DNA of 41,975 nt from Akkermansiaceae bacterium. GTDB lineage: Bacteria > Verrucomicrobiota > Verrucomicrobiia > Verrucomicrobiales > DEV007. Shown in pieces: positions 7,961 through 16,616 of this stretch. Position numbers and translations under genes: made by a program. A model generated the notes under the pieces. It was not told the DNA's origin, did no database searches, and saw only the letters and a list, made by a program, of their open reading frames with translations. How positions within the stretch are numbered: position 1 is the stretch's first letter; each line of letters starts with the position of its first letter. The stretch spans positions 1-41,975 of the forward strand of contig JACKQC010000029.1 in the NCBI GenBank assembly GCA_024233085.1, read 5' to 3'.

Positions 7961-9061
7961 CTAGCACACGGGTTCCGACCACTCCAGCCCGTGGGCCTCG
8001 GCGACCTCGCGGCAGGTGAGTTTGCCGGACTGGCAATTGATGCCCCCGACGAGTTCGGGATGGCGGCGGCAGGCGCCGGAGACCCCTTCCGTCGCCAGAT
8101 ACTGGATGTAGGGAAGCGTCACGCTGGTCAGGGCCTGGGTCGAGGTGCGGGCGTAGGCGCCGGGCATGTTGGCGACGCAGTAGTGAATCACGCCTTCCTC
8201 GACGTAGATGGGATCTTCGTGTGTCGTCGGATGGGTCGTCTCGCCGCAACCTCCCTGATCGACGGCGATGTCGACAAAGACGGTGCCGTTCCGCATCGAG
8301 CGCAGCATTTCGCGGGTGACGAGTTTCGGCGCCTTTGCTCCGGGCACCAGCACCGCGCCGATGAGCAGGTCGGTGCGCGGAAGCAGATCGACCAGTGCCG
8401 CCTCGGTGGAGTAAAGCGTGCGCGCGGCGGGCATGGCGGTGTCGAGCCAAGTCATCCGCTCGCTGCTGACTTCGAGAATGGTCGTCTCCGCGCCGATTCC
8501 GGTGGCGACCTTGGCTGCATTGGTCCCACAGGTACCCCCTCCGATGATCGCGACCCGTCCGGGTAACACACCCGGCACCCCGCCGAGCAGAGTGCCGCGC
8601 CCACCGGAGTGTTTCGCTAGAAAGTAAGCCCCCACGATCACCGACATTCGCCCGGCCACCTCGCTCATCGGCTCCAGCAACGGAAGGCGATGGCCCACTT
8701 TCACTGTCTCGTAGGCGATGCCCGTGACGCCCGTGGCGACGAGGTCCTCGGTCAGTTTCTTGTCGGCGGCGAGGTGCAGGTAGGTGAAAAGTGTTTGCCC
8801 CTCCCGCAGCCGTTCGATCTCGACCGGTTGCGGTTCCTTGACCTTCACGATCAGGTCGGCCCGCGCGAAAACTTCATCCGCCGAATCGACGACCTCCGCG
8901 CCGGCCTTCAGGTATTCCTCGTCGTCGTAATCGGCCCCGCGTCCCGCGCGGGTTTCGACGACGACGTTCACCCCGCGCCGCGCCAGTTGCGCCGCGCCCG
9001 GAGGCGTCAGGGCGACGCGATTCTCCTGCGGCTTGATTTCCTTGGGGCAACCGACGGTCAT
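7961..9061 (-). CDS. ald: Alanine dehydrogenase
   Basis: This cytoplasmic enzyme interconverts L-alanine and pyruvate plus ammonia with NAD. The 366-residue length is normal for Ald. The substrate and catalytic residues are at the standard positions: Arg15 in ENRVALTP, Lys75 in VKVKEP and His96 in TYLHLA. The NAD-binding loop is visible at about 170-180 (VAIIGGGTCGTNAA), and Asp268 lies in VFVDIAVDQGG. The start ATG is at 9061, immediately next to an ACAGGATT palindrome that fills the 120-base gap to the glyoxalase-like gene. The promoter must therefore lie in or beyond that repeat. It is likely used for alanine catabolism or for ammonia and redox balance. Confidence 0.95.
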   Translation of the reverse strand: MTVGCPKEIKPQENRVALTPPGAAQLARRGVNVVVETRAGRGADYDDEEYLKAGAEVVDSADEVFARADLIVKVKEPQPVEIERLREGQTLFTYLHLAADKKLTEDLVATGVTGIAYETVKVGHRLPLLEPMSEVAGRMSVIVGAYFLAKHSGGRGTLLGGVPGVLPGRVAIIGGGTCGTNAAKVATGIGAETTILEVSSERMTWLDTAMPAARTLYSTEAALVDLLPRTDLLIGAVLVPGAKAPKLVTREMLRSMRNGTVFVDIAVDQGGCGETTHPTTHEDPIYVEEGVIHYCVANMPGAYARTSTQALTSVTLPYIQYLATEGVSGACRRHPELVGGINCQSGKLTCREVAEAHGLEWSEPVC

Positions 9062-9065
9062 CAGG

Positions 9066-9176
9066 AGACAGGATTTACAGGATTGGGCGGGACAGGATTC
9101 ACAAGATCTACAGGATCAAAAGAATTCACGTTTCATTCTGTTAATCCTGCCAAAATCAATCCTGTTAATCCTGTCC
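9066..9176. repeat. ACAGGATT/AATCCTGT palindromic repeat, copy 1
   Basis: Several ACAGGATT units (GACAGGATTTACAGGATT, GACAGGATTCACAAGAT, CTACAGGAT) on the left mirror CTGTTAATCCTG, AATCCTGTTAATCCTGTC units on the right, around a central AAGAATTCAC. It fills the gap between the alanine dehydrogenase start and the glyoxalase-like stop. Similar ACAGGATT arrays occur between genes in several bacterial phyla. Confidence 0.85.
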
Positions 9177-9181
9177 AAAAT

Positions 9182-9601
9182 TTATCCCAACACCTTGTCC
9201 TCCGCCTTTTCCCCTTCCGGAGCGCGCTCGAGGATTTCCACCTCGTAGCCGTCGGGGTCGGTGACGAAGGCCATCTTCGACTTGGCGCCGGAGGGAAAGG
9301 CCTCGCGCCAGTCGGAGGGCCAGATCTCGATGCCGGCTTTCTCGAGCCCGTCGCAGTAGCCCACGATGTCCGGCACGCCGATGGCGGTGTGCATGAGATC
9401 TTCGGGAAACTTCACCTCGAAATCGGGCGAGTAGCACAGTTCGAGGAAATGTTTGTTTCCCTCGATCTCGAGAAACGCGAGTTGATTGCCCGCCGGCGAC
9501 TTATCGGTTCGCCGCGTGACCTTGAAGCCAAGCGTCTCGTAAAAGCCGATCGTCTTTTCCAGATCGCTGACCCGGATCCGGGTGTGGAGAAAGTGAATCA
9601 T
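9182..9601 (-). CDS. Glyoxalase I / VOC-family protein
   Basis: The 139-residue protein is a single-chain vicinal-oxygen-chelate protein very like lactoylglutathione lyase. It has two beta-alpha-beta-beta-beta modules: one begins MIHFLHTRIRVSDLEKTIGFY and the other MHTAIGVPDIVGYCDGL. Likely metal ligands are His6 (FLHTR), Glu in FLELC, His in MHTAIG and Glu in GYEVEIL, the pattern of the methylglyoxal-detoxifying enzyme. The start chosen is the ATG at 9601, because the domain begins there; upstream sequence belongs to a repeat. The gene is bracketed tightly by two ACAGGATT palindromes on either side, unlike its neighbours. Substrate preference (glutathione hemithioacetal or another thiol adduct) is not determined. 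Confidence 0.88.
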   Translation of the reverse strand: MIHFLHTRIRVSDLEKTIGFYETLGFKVTRRTDKSPAGNQLAFLEIEGNKHFLELCYSPDFEVKFPEDLMHTAIGVPDIVGYCDGLEKAGIEIWPSDWREAFPSGAKSKMAFVTDPDGYEVEILERAPEGEKAEDKVLG

Positions 9602-9619
9602 TGGGCTCGATTGGGGTGA

Positions 9620-9717
9620 GACAGGATTTACAAGATTTGGACAGGATTCACAGGATTCTGCAGGATTTCTTTTCGATGAATTCAAAACATTCCTGTTAAT
9701 CCTGGAAATCCTGTCAG
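9620..9717. repeat. ACAGGATT/AATCCTGT palindromic repeat, copy 2
   Basis: Left arm units GACAGGATTTACAAGATT, ACAGGATTCACAGGATT and CAGGATTT mirror right arm units TCCTGTTAATCCTGGAAATC and CTGTC around a central GATGAATTCAAA. Both this copy and copy 1 have a GAATTC at the centre. It lies between the glyoxalase-like start and the DUF3500 stop. Confidence 0.85.
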
Positions 9718-9723
9718 ACGTAA

Positions 9724-10758
9724 TCAGTGCGGCGACGACGCGAGGTGTTCGCCGAGGATGTCGCGTCCGAAGTCACCGTTGAAATCGCGCCAGACGGCGT
9801 GGACGTGGTTCGCGTTGTTCTGCGTGTTGCAATACTCGAGAATGAAGGTCGGTCCCTGCACGCGGTAATAGTGTCCCTCGCCCTTCTCGAGACCGCCAGC
9901 CCAGGCGAAGACGATCTTGTCGTAACCGGCTGAGTCGATCTTTTTCAGGTCGGCTTCGGCGAATTCGGGCCGGATCCGATGCACATATAGGTCGACCAGG
10001 TCACGAACCGCCTTCTGCTGGGACTCGTTCATTTTCGCGAAAGAAAGACCCGCGTCGCCGAGGGACTCGGCCTTTTGCGTTGCCTCGGTGAGGATGTCCT
10101 TGGGTGCCTTCGCATCGATCACGGCGGCTTGGCGTTGAGCGTCGTCGAAAGACTTCACCAGCGAGCGGCCGAGGTCTTCCTCCTCGCCCAGCACGCGGAG
10201 CCCCTTGCGCGGCCCTTCCAGCACCTCACCAGGGTTGGTGGCGAGGAAATTCGGCGTCGCGGAGACCAGTTTGCCATCGGCGATGGTGAAATTGATCGAC
10301 AGGTGATGCCCCTCGACGCTCCAGCCCCAGGCCTTGGATCCCGGTTCGCCATAGATGCTCACGTAATACATCTCCGGGCTGCGCTTTTCGGAATGGTTCT
10401 CCAATTCCCACAGCACGCGCTCCAGGCTCATGATGGTGGTGGCCTTCATGAAGCCGGTGTCGCTCAGGCCTGTGTTCAGCAGGGCGAACGCCAAGGCCCG
10501 CTGTTCCTGGCGCATGTCCCGGATGGTCAGCCCGTTGCGCATTCCCTCGCCCTCGAATGGCTTCGGAATGTAGTGCCAGTCGGTTCGCTCGGGAGAGTCG
10601 ATCTGATAGGTGGCTTTGGCGCGCTGGTCTTCATCGAGCGCGCTGAGGAAATTCGTCGCGGCGGCGGCCATTTCGGCCACCGGATCGTGGGCGCGGGCCG
10701 TGGGCAGACAAATCAGCAGCGTCGACAGGAGACAGGAGACGGTAAGGGTCGGCTTCAT
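9724..10758 (-). CDS. DUF3500 domain protein, exported
   Basis: The 344-residue protein has a signal peptide (about 1-23, MKPTLTVSCLLSTLLICLPTA at its core) and then the DUF3500 family along its full length. Landmarks are DWHYIPKPFEGEGM, the GLSDTGF region, YYVSIYGEPGSKAWGWSVEGHH and the C-terminal NHVHAVWRDFNGDFG. The function of DUF3500 is unknown; members are secreted and frequent in PVC bacteria and Bacteroidota. The start at 10758 was preferred over an upstream in-frame TTG because the signal peptide begins here. It follows the PQQ-type propeller gene by 88 bases on the same strand. The HxH and ExHH motifs could bind a metal (inference). Confidence 0.88.
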   Translation of the reverse strand: MKPTLTVSCLLSTLLICLPTARAHDPVAEMAAAATNFLSALDEDQRAKATYQIDSPERTDWHYIPKPFEGEGMRNGLTIRDMRQEQRALAFALLNTGLSDTGFMKATTIMSLERVLWELENHSEKRSPEMYYVSIYGEPGSKAWGWSVEGHHLSINFTIADGKLVSATPNFLATNPGEVLEGPRKGLRVLGEEEDLGRSLVKSFDDAQRQAAVIDAKAPKDILTEATQKAESLGDAGLSFAKMNESQQKAVRDLVDLYVHRIRPEFAEADLKKIDSAGYDKIVFAWAGGLEKGEGHYYRVQGPTFILEYCNTQNNANHVHAVWRDFNGDFGRDILGEHLASSPH

Positions 10759-10846
10759 GCCCGTAGTTGAATCATAAAGGTCCGCCCCGCTCAAAGGAAA
10801 TCGGCTGGCGCGATCGATCCTTCGCCCGATTTCCGGCCGTGATTCG

Positions 10847-12169
10847 TCACCGGGACCCAATCGCGAAACACGCCAGATCGCCCTTCAGCGATTTGCAATA
10901 AATCCGGCCGTCCGCCAGCACCACGTGCGGCCAGGCCATGTCCTTGAAGACCCCGATCCGCTCCGCGAGCACATGGCATCGGTCGGGCGAACGCCCGGCA
11001 CCCTCGACCAGCGACAGGTCGCCGGCGTTTCCCCACACGATCAGCCGCGAGTCGGAGGTCATCAGGCAGGAACCCGCGTCACCGATCTTCCCGCCTTCCC
11101 ACACGAGGTCGCCGGAGGCGAAATCGACGCAGTGGACTCCCTTGTTCGCGAAATAGATCCGCCCTTCATGCACCAGCGGCGCGCAGACGCCGGTCGGGTA
11201 ACGATTTCGCCACACCTCGCGCGCGCCGCCTTTCAGGCTCACGGCGACGCGGGCCATCGCCATCTGGTTGTAGCGGGACGCGATCAGCAGATCGCTCCCC
11301 GAAACCGTGACACCCGCGACGGTGTTGGAAAAATCAGTTTTCCACTCGAACTCCGCCACCGTCTTTCCGGCGTTCGCCCCGTCGAGGCGGACCACCAGCG
11401 CGTTCCACGAGGTCGCGACGGCCACGCAGGGCACGCCTTCGACGGTCATCGGCGCCAGACCGCCGCTGTGCCCGGCCGGATCGCGGTTCTCCGAGGTCCA
11501 CACCGGATCGCCACCCTTTCGCTTGTCGAAGGCCATCAGGCAGCCGCGCTCCGGATCGCCCGCCTCGACGACGATCCAGTCGCCCCACACCAGCGGCGCC
11601 GTGGTGTAGCCATAGTCGCGCAGCGTGTTCTTGCGCTTCGTGATCTGGGGCCGGCGCGGAATGCCGAAGCGCTCGTGGAGATTGAGCGCCCACACATTTC
11701 CGCCGCCGCCGCGCGTGTCCCAGGCGTTCAGGGCGCCGTCGCAGCTCAGCGTAAAAAGCAGGCCGCTTTCCGCGTCGAACTCCGGCGTGGCCGTGGCGCC
11801 GCGGTAAAAGCCCTTGTCGCCGGTCGATTGCCGGCCGTATTCGGGCGCCGCGTAGCCCTGCTCCCAGATCGAAGCGCCCGTCGCCGCGTCGAGACAGCGC
11901 ACCGTGTCCCGGTCGTCCGCCCAGCCGATGGCGTAGAGTTTTCCGCCCGCCACGATCGGCGCCGACGCCCCCGCTCCCACCTCGATCCGCCACGCCGGCT
12001 CGGCCGCGAGCCAGTTGGCGGCGTCAGCCTCCGACCAGCCGGAGGGCTCCGGCGACAGGTCGTTCCGCTCCGGCCCCCGCCAGTGCGCCCATTCGCCCGC
12101 CCACGCCGGCGAAACGCCCAGCGCCAACATGGCGAGCCCGATTCCGAATCCGGCCGACAAATTTCTCAT
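10847..12169 (-). CDS. PQQ-like beta-propeller protein, exported
   Basis: The 440-residue protein has a signal peptide (about 1-25) and a propeller of WD/PQQ-type blades. The first landmark after the signal is GEWAHWRGPERNDLSPE, which is typical of the PVC proteins often annotated as BamB-like. Repeated blade motifs such as KLYAIGWA, DAATGASIWEQ, FTLSCDGALNAWDT, RIYFANKGVHCVDFASGDLVWE and RIYCKSLKGDLACF show the fold. PQQ binding is not implied, since catalytic dehydrogenase residues are not seen. The ATG at 12169 was chosen over an in-frame GTG 9 bases earlier. It is the first gene of the minus-strand run towards DUF3500, glyoxalase-like and alanine dehydrogenase genes. The role could be a structural or carbohydrate-binding scaffold. 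Confidence 0.85.
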   Translation of the reverse strand: MRNLSAGFGIGLAMLALGVSPAWAGEWAHWRGPERNDLSPEPSGWSEADAANWLAAEPAWRIEVGAGASAPIVAGGKLYAIGWADDRDTVRCLDAATGASIWEQGYAAPEYGRQSTGDKGFYRGATATPEFDAESGLLFTLSCDGALNAWDTRGGGGNVWALNLHERFGIPRRPQITKRKNTLRDYGYTTAPLVWGDWIVVEAGDPERGCLMAFDKRKGGDPVWTSENRDPAGHSGGLAPMTVEGVPCVAVATSWNALVVRLDGANAGKTVAEFEWKTDFSNTVAGVTVSGSDLLIASRYNQMAMARVAVSLKGGAREVWRNRYPTGVCAPLVHEGRIYFANKGVHCVDFASGDLVWEGGKIGDAGSCLMTSDSRLIVWGNAGDLSLVEGAGRSPDRCHVLAERIGVFKDMAWPHVVLADGRIYCKSLKGDLACFAIGSR

Positions 12170-12322
12170 GCCACCCACTCAACCCCTCCGCGCCCCGCCG
12201 CGCAACCGCCGGAAAGTTTCTTTCACCCCGGCCAAATCGCGGTTGAATCCGGCTCCAAGCTGCGTTTTTCTACCGGTCTCGCGCCCGCCGCGCCCGATCC
12301 GTTCTCCGGATCGCCTCCCGAT

Positions 12323-12396
12323 TGCCTCGTGGTGTAACGGTAGCACAACAGATTCTGACTCTGTTTGTTAAGGTTCGAATCCTTACGAGGCAGCCA
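12323..12396 (+). tRNA. tRNA-Gln (anticodon CTG)
   Basis: The sequence folds as a cloverleaf. The acceptor arm pairs TGCCTCG (12323-12329) with CGAGGCA (12386-12392), followed by discriminator G and an encoded CCA (12394-12396). The anticodon arm is ACAGA-TTCTGAC-TCTGT with anticodon CTG, which reads CAG. The T arm contains GGTTCGAATCC. The gene stands alone between the divergent PQQ-propeller gene and the convergent porin-like gene. The position was not searched for integration, but no integrase is nearby. Confidence 0.95.
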
Positions 12397-12409
12397 CCTT
12401 TTCTTCGGC

Positions 12410-13918
12410 TCAAAATTTCACGAGCCACTCGCAGCGCAGCCCGTAGCCGAAGTCATCGCGAAAGGGCCCGCTCTCGTCGTCGTACCCCGCCACGAACCCG
12501 TCCACCTGCAGGACCGAGTGCCGGCCGAAAGCCCGCTGATACCGCACCGCGAACCCGAGCGACGATTCCCCTCCATCCTCGGTCGCGAGGCGGCCCCCGA
12601 TCTCCGGGATGATCTGCGCCCGGTGTTTTTGGCCGAAATAATGCTGGTAACCCATCGCGAAGCCGACCGCGTCGCCGACCTGGTTGCCCAGCGGTGTGCC
12701 GAAATCGCTCAGCCCCGCCGAGGAGTAGAGAATGCCGATCGTCCCGAGCGGACCGCCCACCGCCGGGTCGCGCGCGGCCGAGGTAAAGTCGCCAAATCCG
12801 AAAAAAGTGTCGAAATAGAACAGATCGTCGTTCCACGTCACCGTCCGGGAGAGCTGCGACGTCACCACCCCCCCGGTGTCGATCGCGGGCGAGCCCTCGT
12901 CGAGCGCCCAGCTATAGTTGAACCGCAAAGTCGAGTTCCACTGGCCAATCCGCCGCGTGTCGCCGACCCCGGCGAAAAATCCGTCGCCGCCCGTCAGCGG
13001 GTCGCCATCGACATAGACAAGATCGATCTCCAGCGTCGAGCGGTCGTAGTCCATCGAGGTCAGCAGGCCGTAGATGAACGCGTCGGGGTCCCGGACATTG
13101 TCGCCGCGATGCACCTGATTGAACCCCGCCAGCGCCGTGATCCGCGCCGCGTTGGCCCCGAATGCGAAGAGCGAGGCCCGGCTGACGCCGATGGAGTCGA
13201 CGGCGTCGTTGATCAGGATGCCGTCCTGAAAATCGAGCGGCTGACGCCCGATCGCGAAACCGTAGTCGAAATGTTTCTCGTCCCGCGGATCGAGATTCGG
13301 AAACAGCTCGCCGAAGTCGCCCTCGAAAAACAGCGTCTGGATTCGCGCGCTGAAGGTTTCGAAGCCCCCCTCGTCATCGCCCTCGAATTGGTAACCCGTG
13401 AACTCGCCGTCGCGATCCAGCGGCCGCAGCCCGAACAACACCCGCTCCGTCGGCGTCAGGTAGAGATTGCCGAAAAGATCGAGCCAGTTCGCCCACTCCG
13501 TGGTGTCGCCGAGACCGTTGTCGAAGGTCTGGACCGCCGTCCTCGCCTGCCCGTAGAGAATGAAAACCGGCTGCCAGACCGCCCCGGTCGGCAGCTCGAA
13601 TCCCCGGTAAAGCTCGCCGCTCGCGAGAAACGGGTTCCCGCCGAAGAGGTTGCGCCGCGGCGACGCCGTCTCCAGCGGCGAGGCGTCGCCCGTGCCGTGC
13701 GCCTCCCGGATCGCGCGGTCGCGCTCGCGGTTTTGCGGAAACAGCGAGTCCTCGATCGTCTCCGTGACCGGCTTGGGTCGTTCGGGAAAATCCGCGCCCA
13801 GTTCCTCCCACGGCACCACTTCGTCGCTGAGCAGGAGATCGTCCTCCGCGCGCGCCCACGGCGGCCCCGCGCCCGAGAGGACGATGGACAGGAACGCGGT
13901 TTGGAAAAGGGATCTCAT
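12410..13918 (-). CDS. Outer-membrane beta-barrel (porin-like) protein
   Basis: The 502-residue protein begins with a signal peptide (MRSLFQTAFLSIVLSGAG, to about 25). It is rich in alternating aromatic strands such as ELYRGFELPTGAVW, FDYGFAIGRQPLDF and LRFNYSW, and ends in the terminal aromatic GLRCEWLVKF, as do barrel proteins inserted by BamA. The FxxGRQPLDFxDG stretch recalls alginate-export and phosphate-selective porins. The start at 13918 was chosen by the signal peptide. It follows the pentaheme cytochrome gene by 113 bases on the same strand, a gap that holds a CAACCCTGT palindrome. Together they may form an electron or solute conduit across the outer membrane (inference). Confidence 0.75.
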   Translation of the reverse strand: MRSLFQTAFLSIVLSGAGPPWARAEDDLLLSDEVVPWEELGADFPERPKPVTETIEDSLFPQNRERDRAIREAHGTGDASPLETASPRRNLFGGNPFLASGELYRGFELPTGAVWQPVFILYGQARTAVQTFDNGLGDTTEWANWLDLFGNLYLTPTERVLFGLRPLDRDGEFTGYQFEGDDEGGFETFSARIQTLFFEGDFGELFPNLDPRDEKHFDYGFAIGRQPLDFQDGILINDAVDSIGVSRASLFAFGANAARITALAGFNQVHRGDNVRDPDAFIYGLLTSMDYDRSTLEIDLVYVDGDPLTGGDGFFAGVGDTRRIGQWNSTLRFNYSWALDEGSPAIDTGGVVTSQLSRTVTWNDDLFYFDTFFGFGDFTSAARDPAVGGPLGTIGILYSSAGLSDFGTPLGNQVGDAVGFAMGYQHYFGQKHRAQIIPEIGGRLATEDGGESSLGFAVRYQRAFGRHSVLQVDGFVAGYDDESGPFRDDFGYGLRCEWLVKF

Positions 13919-13973
13919 TTCGGGGAAAAAACGTCGCGCGGAGCGGTTTCCGCCCGGAAAAGGGCGGCGAATC

Positions 13974-14014
13974 GACTCAACCCTGTTGGGTCGGAGACCC
14001 AACCCTGTTTGGTC
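13974..14014. repeat. CAACCCTGT palindrome, copy B
   Basis: TTGGGTC at 13986-13992 and GACCCAA at 13996-14002 form a hairpin with a GGA loop, flanked on each side by AACCCTGTT. It lies between the cytochrome stop and the porin-like start. Confidence 0.8.
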
Positions 14015-14031
14015 ATCTCGGCGGTTCCATG

Positions 14032-16467
14032 CTATTCGAAGCGGTCGTCTGTGTTTCCTTTCGAGGGTTTCGGCAAAATCGGGCTTGGTTTCAGGCTTCC
14101 ATCGGGATGGGTCGGGAGTTCCACCGGCGGCGCGACGGAAATCCCGCCGATCGCGCCGAAGATCGCGGGATCTTTCCACGGAAACGGCGCCTTTTCGGGC
14201 GCGGCCATGATTTCCGCCTCGGTCGGTTTCAGACTCTTTCCTTGAGGCGCGTCGCCGAGCGTCAGCGTGCGATCCCAGATCGTCAGCGCGCCGCCGCGCC
14301 GGTCCTCGTCGCGGTCCGAGGCGGTGACGCGATGCCCGAAAGCGACGCGTTTCCCGACCTCGCGCGGCGACAGGTTGTAGTCGAAACCCCGGTCGGCGAT
14401 TTCGCGGACCAGGTTCACGGGCACCATCTGGCAGACGAAACGAAAACGCACCGTGTAGGGCCCCTCGCCGGTGAGCCGGGCGGGATCGACCCGGTATTCC
14501 GCCCAGATCGAGCCGAGCGGCGGAAGTCCGCGGAATTGCTTGCGCGCCGCGGCCGGGCGGGCCACGAGAATGCCCGGTCGCGTGTCGGGCCGGATATAGG
14601 GCAGCGGATCGACGGAGTAGTTGATCGCCAGGATCTGCTCGCGCTCGCCGCCGCGGTTGTTCCGGGTGAGAAACCTCGACTGGAGCGAGAAAAGGTCCGG
14701 GTCGGGCAACCAGACCCGGTCATCCTTCGACCGGGCGAGCCCGGCCGCCTCCTTCCACGCGCTCGCCTCGAGCCAGGGGCCGGATTTTTCCGCGCGATGA
14801 TGAACAAAGGCGGAGTGCAGATCGCGCACATCGCCGTTCGGGTCGCGGTCGCCGGACTCGTAAACGACCCGGCCGCGGCGGTCGGTCACCGTGGTGTGAA
14901 GAAACATCAGCCGCTCGGCGTCGAACCCGGTCGGGGCGCCGTGGCCGTCGGTCGCGTTCACGATCTGAAGCGCGAAGGCGAGTCCGCCGGCGTCGTTTCG
15001 CGTCACCTTGAAATCGCCGAATTGCAGCGCGCGGCGCAGCATCTGGTGGCGCTGCCGGTCGATCTCGTTGAGCAGCTTGAAGGAATCGTTCAGTTTTTCG
15101 CGCAAGGTCAGCCGCGCCACGGAGTCGTTCCACGGCCAGGGCAGGCCTTTTTCGAGATCGGGAGTCTCGACCGCCTTCTTCTCGAAACCGCTCTCCGGAT
15201 CGCCCCAGCCATCCTCCCATTTGAAGGCGATGAGGTGCTTCATTCCGACCCGCTCGAACTTGCCGCCGGCGCCGGGGATCTCGCGCTCGTACTCCCACAT
15301 GGCCTGACGCAGGTCCTCGGAATGCGGGAACAGCGCCGGATGCACGATCGAGTAGTCCGGCCCGGCGAACAGGTGGCTGGTCCGCTTTCGCTCCGGCGTC
15401 GCGACGCCGTACTGGCCGGTGGCGGGGTCGTCCGCTTTCGCCCCGACGTCGCCGCCGATCCGCGCGCCGGGACCGCGCAGGTAGTTGAGCAGCGCGAATC
15501 GCTCGGGATCGTCCTTCTTCGACACGCCGGGAACGACCGCGCCGGGGATCTTGCCCATGTGACAGTCCTGGCAAGTCTCGCCCTTGGCCGCGGCGGGCGA
15601 ATTCTTGAACTGCGTGAAGGCCTCCTCGAGCCGGAATCCGTTGTAGAGATTCACGTCGTGGCAGGTGCCGCAGAAACCCGAGGTCGAGATCGGATCGAAC
15701 TTCACCACGTCGCCGTGGATGTCTTTTTTGCCGACACGCTCCTCCTCGCCCTCGACGGGGGGCGCGGGGTTGAGCTTTTTGGCCAGGTCTTCGCGCTGGA
15801 GCGTTTCCTTGAGGATCTTGTTGCCCTGGGGACCGAAAACGGGCTCGAAGATGGCGCCCTGGTTGATGTGCATGCGGCCGCTGACTTTTCCGTAATTTTC
15901 CTCGATCCGGTGACAGACGATGCAGGTGATGCCCTCGACCGAGGCGGGGTGGCGCTTGAGATTGCTCGTGAAAAGCGGCTCGTCCCGCTGCATGCCGACC
16001 TGGGTGTGACAGCGGATGCAGAAGTCGCCGTTGGTGCCCGCGGTCCGCTCGACGATGGCGGCGTGCATGGTGTTGAAAATCGGGCTCAACTGCGCGTAGG
16101 CATGCGCCGAGACCGACCACTCGCGATACTGGTCCGGGTGGCACTCGCCGCAGGTCGCCGCGCTGGGAAAGCGCTTCTCGGTCTCCAACGCCTGGAGAAA
16201 GGTCAGGTGCGCGTCGATGGCCGAGAGATACTGTTTTTCCTCGGATGCGGGTGCGGCTTCGGCGGCGGCTTCCGGCTTGGCCTTTGGCGTTTCGACGCCG
16301 AAATCGTCATCCCCCGCGGGCGCCGGGGCCGGAGCAGGCTGAGCCTCCTGGCCATCCGCCTCCCGCGCCGCGAAGAGTCCGCCCATCGCGCCCACGCACA
16401 GGGCGGCCAGCAGCGCGCGGGGCGCGGCGGCGGGGAAGAAGCGTTCGATTCGGCGGTGGAAAGCCAC
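14032..16467 (-). CDS. Pentaheme c-type cytochrome, exported
   Basis: The 811-residue protein has an N-terminal signal (about 10-40, ending near AREADGQEA), a Pro/Ala-rich linker and a cytochrome c554-like multiheme domain. Five CxxCH heme sites are visible: CGECH 106-110, CIRCH 150-154, CIVCH 182-186, CGTCH 266-270 and CQDCH 299-303. The first is followed by PDQYREWSVSAHA, the classic pattern of this family. The C-terminal 450 residues contain no heme motif and have an all-beta look. It should be periplasmic or cell-surface and transfer electrons; the partner is unknown. The porin-like gene is directly downstream. Upstream it diverges from the sulfatase operon across a 149-base gap. Confidence 0.9.
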   Translation of the reverse strand: MAFHRRIERFFPAAAPRALLAALCVGAMGGLFAAREADGQEAQPAPAPAPAGDDDFGVETPKAKPEAAAEAAPASEEKQYLSAIDAHLTFLQALETEKRFPSAATCGECHPDQYREWSVSAHAYAQLSPIFNTMHAAIVERTAGTNGDFCIRCHTQVGMQRDEPLFTSNLKRHPASVEGITCIVCHRIEENYGKVSGRMHINQGAIFEPVFGPQGNKILKETLQREDLAKKLNPAPPVEGEEERVGKKDIHGDVVKFDPISTSGFCGTCHDVNLYNGFRLEEAFTQFKNSPAAAKGETCQDCHMGKIPGAVVPGVSKKDDPERFALLNYLRGPGARIGGDVGAKADDPATGQYGVATPERKRTSHLFAGPDYSIVHPALFPHSEDLRQAMWEYEREIPGAGGKFERVGMKHLIAFKWEDGWGDPESGFEKKAVETPDLEKGLPWPWNDSVARLTLREKLNDSFKLLNEIDRQRHQMLRRALQFGDFKVTRNDAGGLAFALQIVNATDGHGAPTGFDAERLMFLHTTVTDRRGRVVYESGDRDPNGDVRDLHSAFVHHRAEKSGPWLEASAWKEAAGLARSKDDRVWLPDPDLFSLQSRFLTRNNRGGEREQILAINYSVDPLPYIRPDTRPGILVARPAAARKQFRGLPPLGSIWAEYRVDPARLTGEGPYTVRFRFVCQMVPVNLVREIADRGFDYNLSPREVGKRVAFGHRVTASDRDEDRRGGALTIWDRTLTLGDAPQGKSLKPTEAEIMAAPEKAPFPWKDPAIFGAIGGISVAPPVELPTHPDGSLKPSPILPKPSKGNTDDRFE

Positions 16468-16616
16468 GTCAAATTCCTATCGCAGGAATCGCGCGAACGA
16501 AATCCAGAAATGCGAAAATTCCCGGCGGATTCGAGGCCCCGCCGCGCCGTTTTTGTCGCGCATTGACGCCGCCGTTTCGCTTGCCAGGACTCCGGCGACG
16601 ATGGCAGGCTCGGGGC

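Noticed and set aside
7964..8450. N-terminal extension of the C39-like peptidase into the alanine dehydrogenase gene
   Set aside because: The extra residues are Arg/His-rich shadow sequence antiparallel in character to the Ald frame; the membrane anchor defines the start at 7910.
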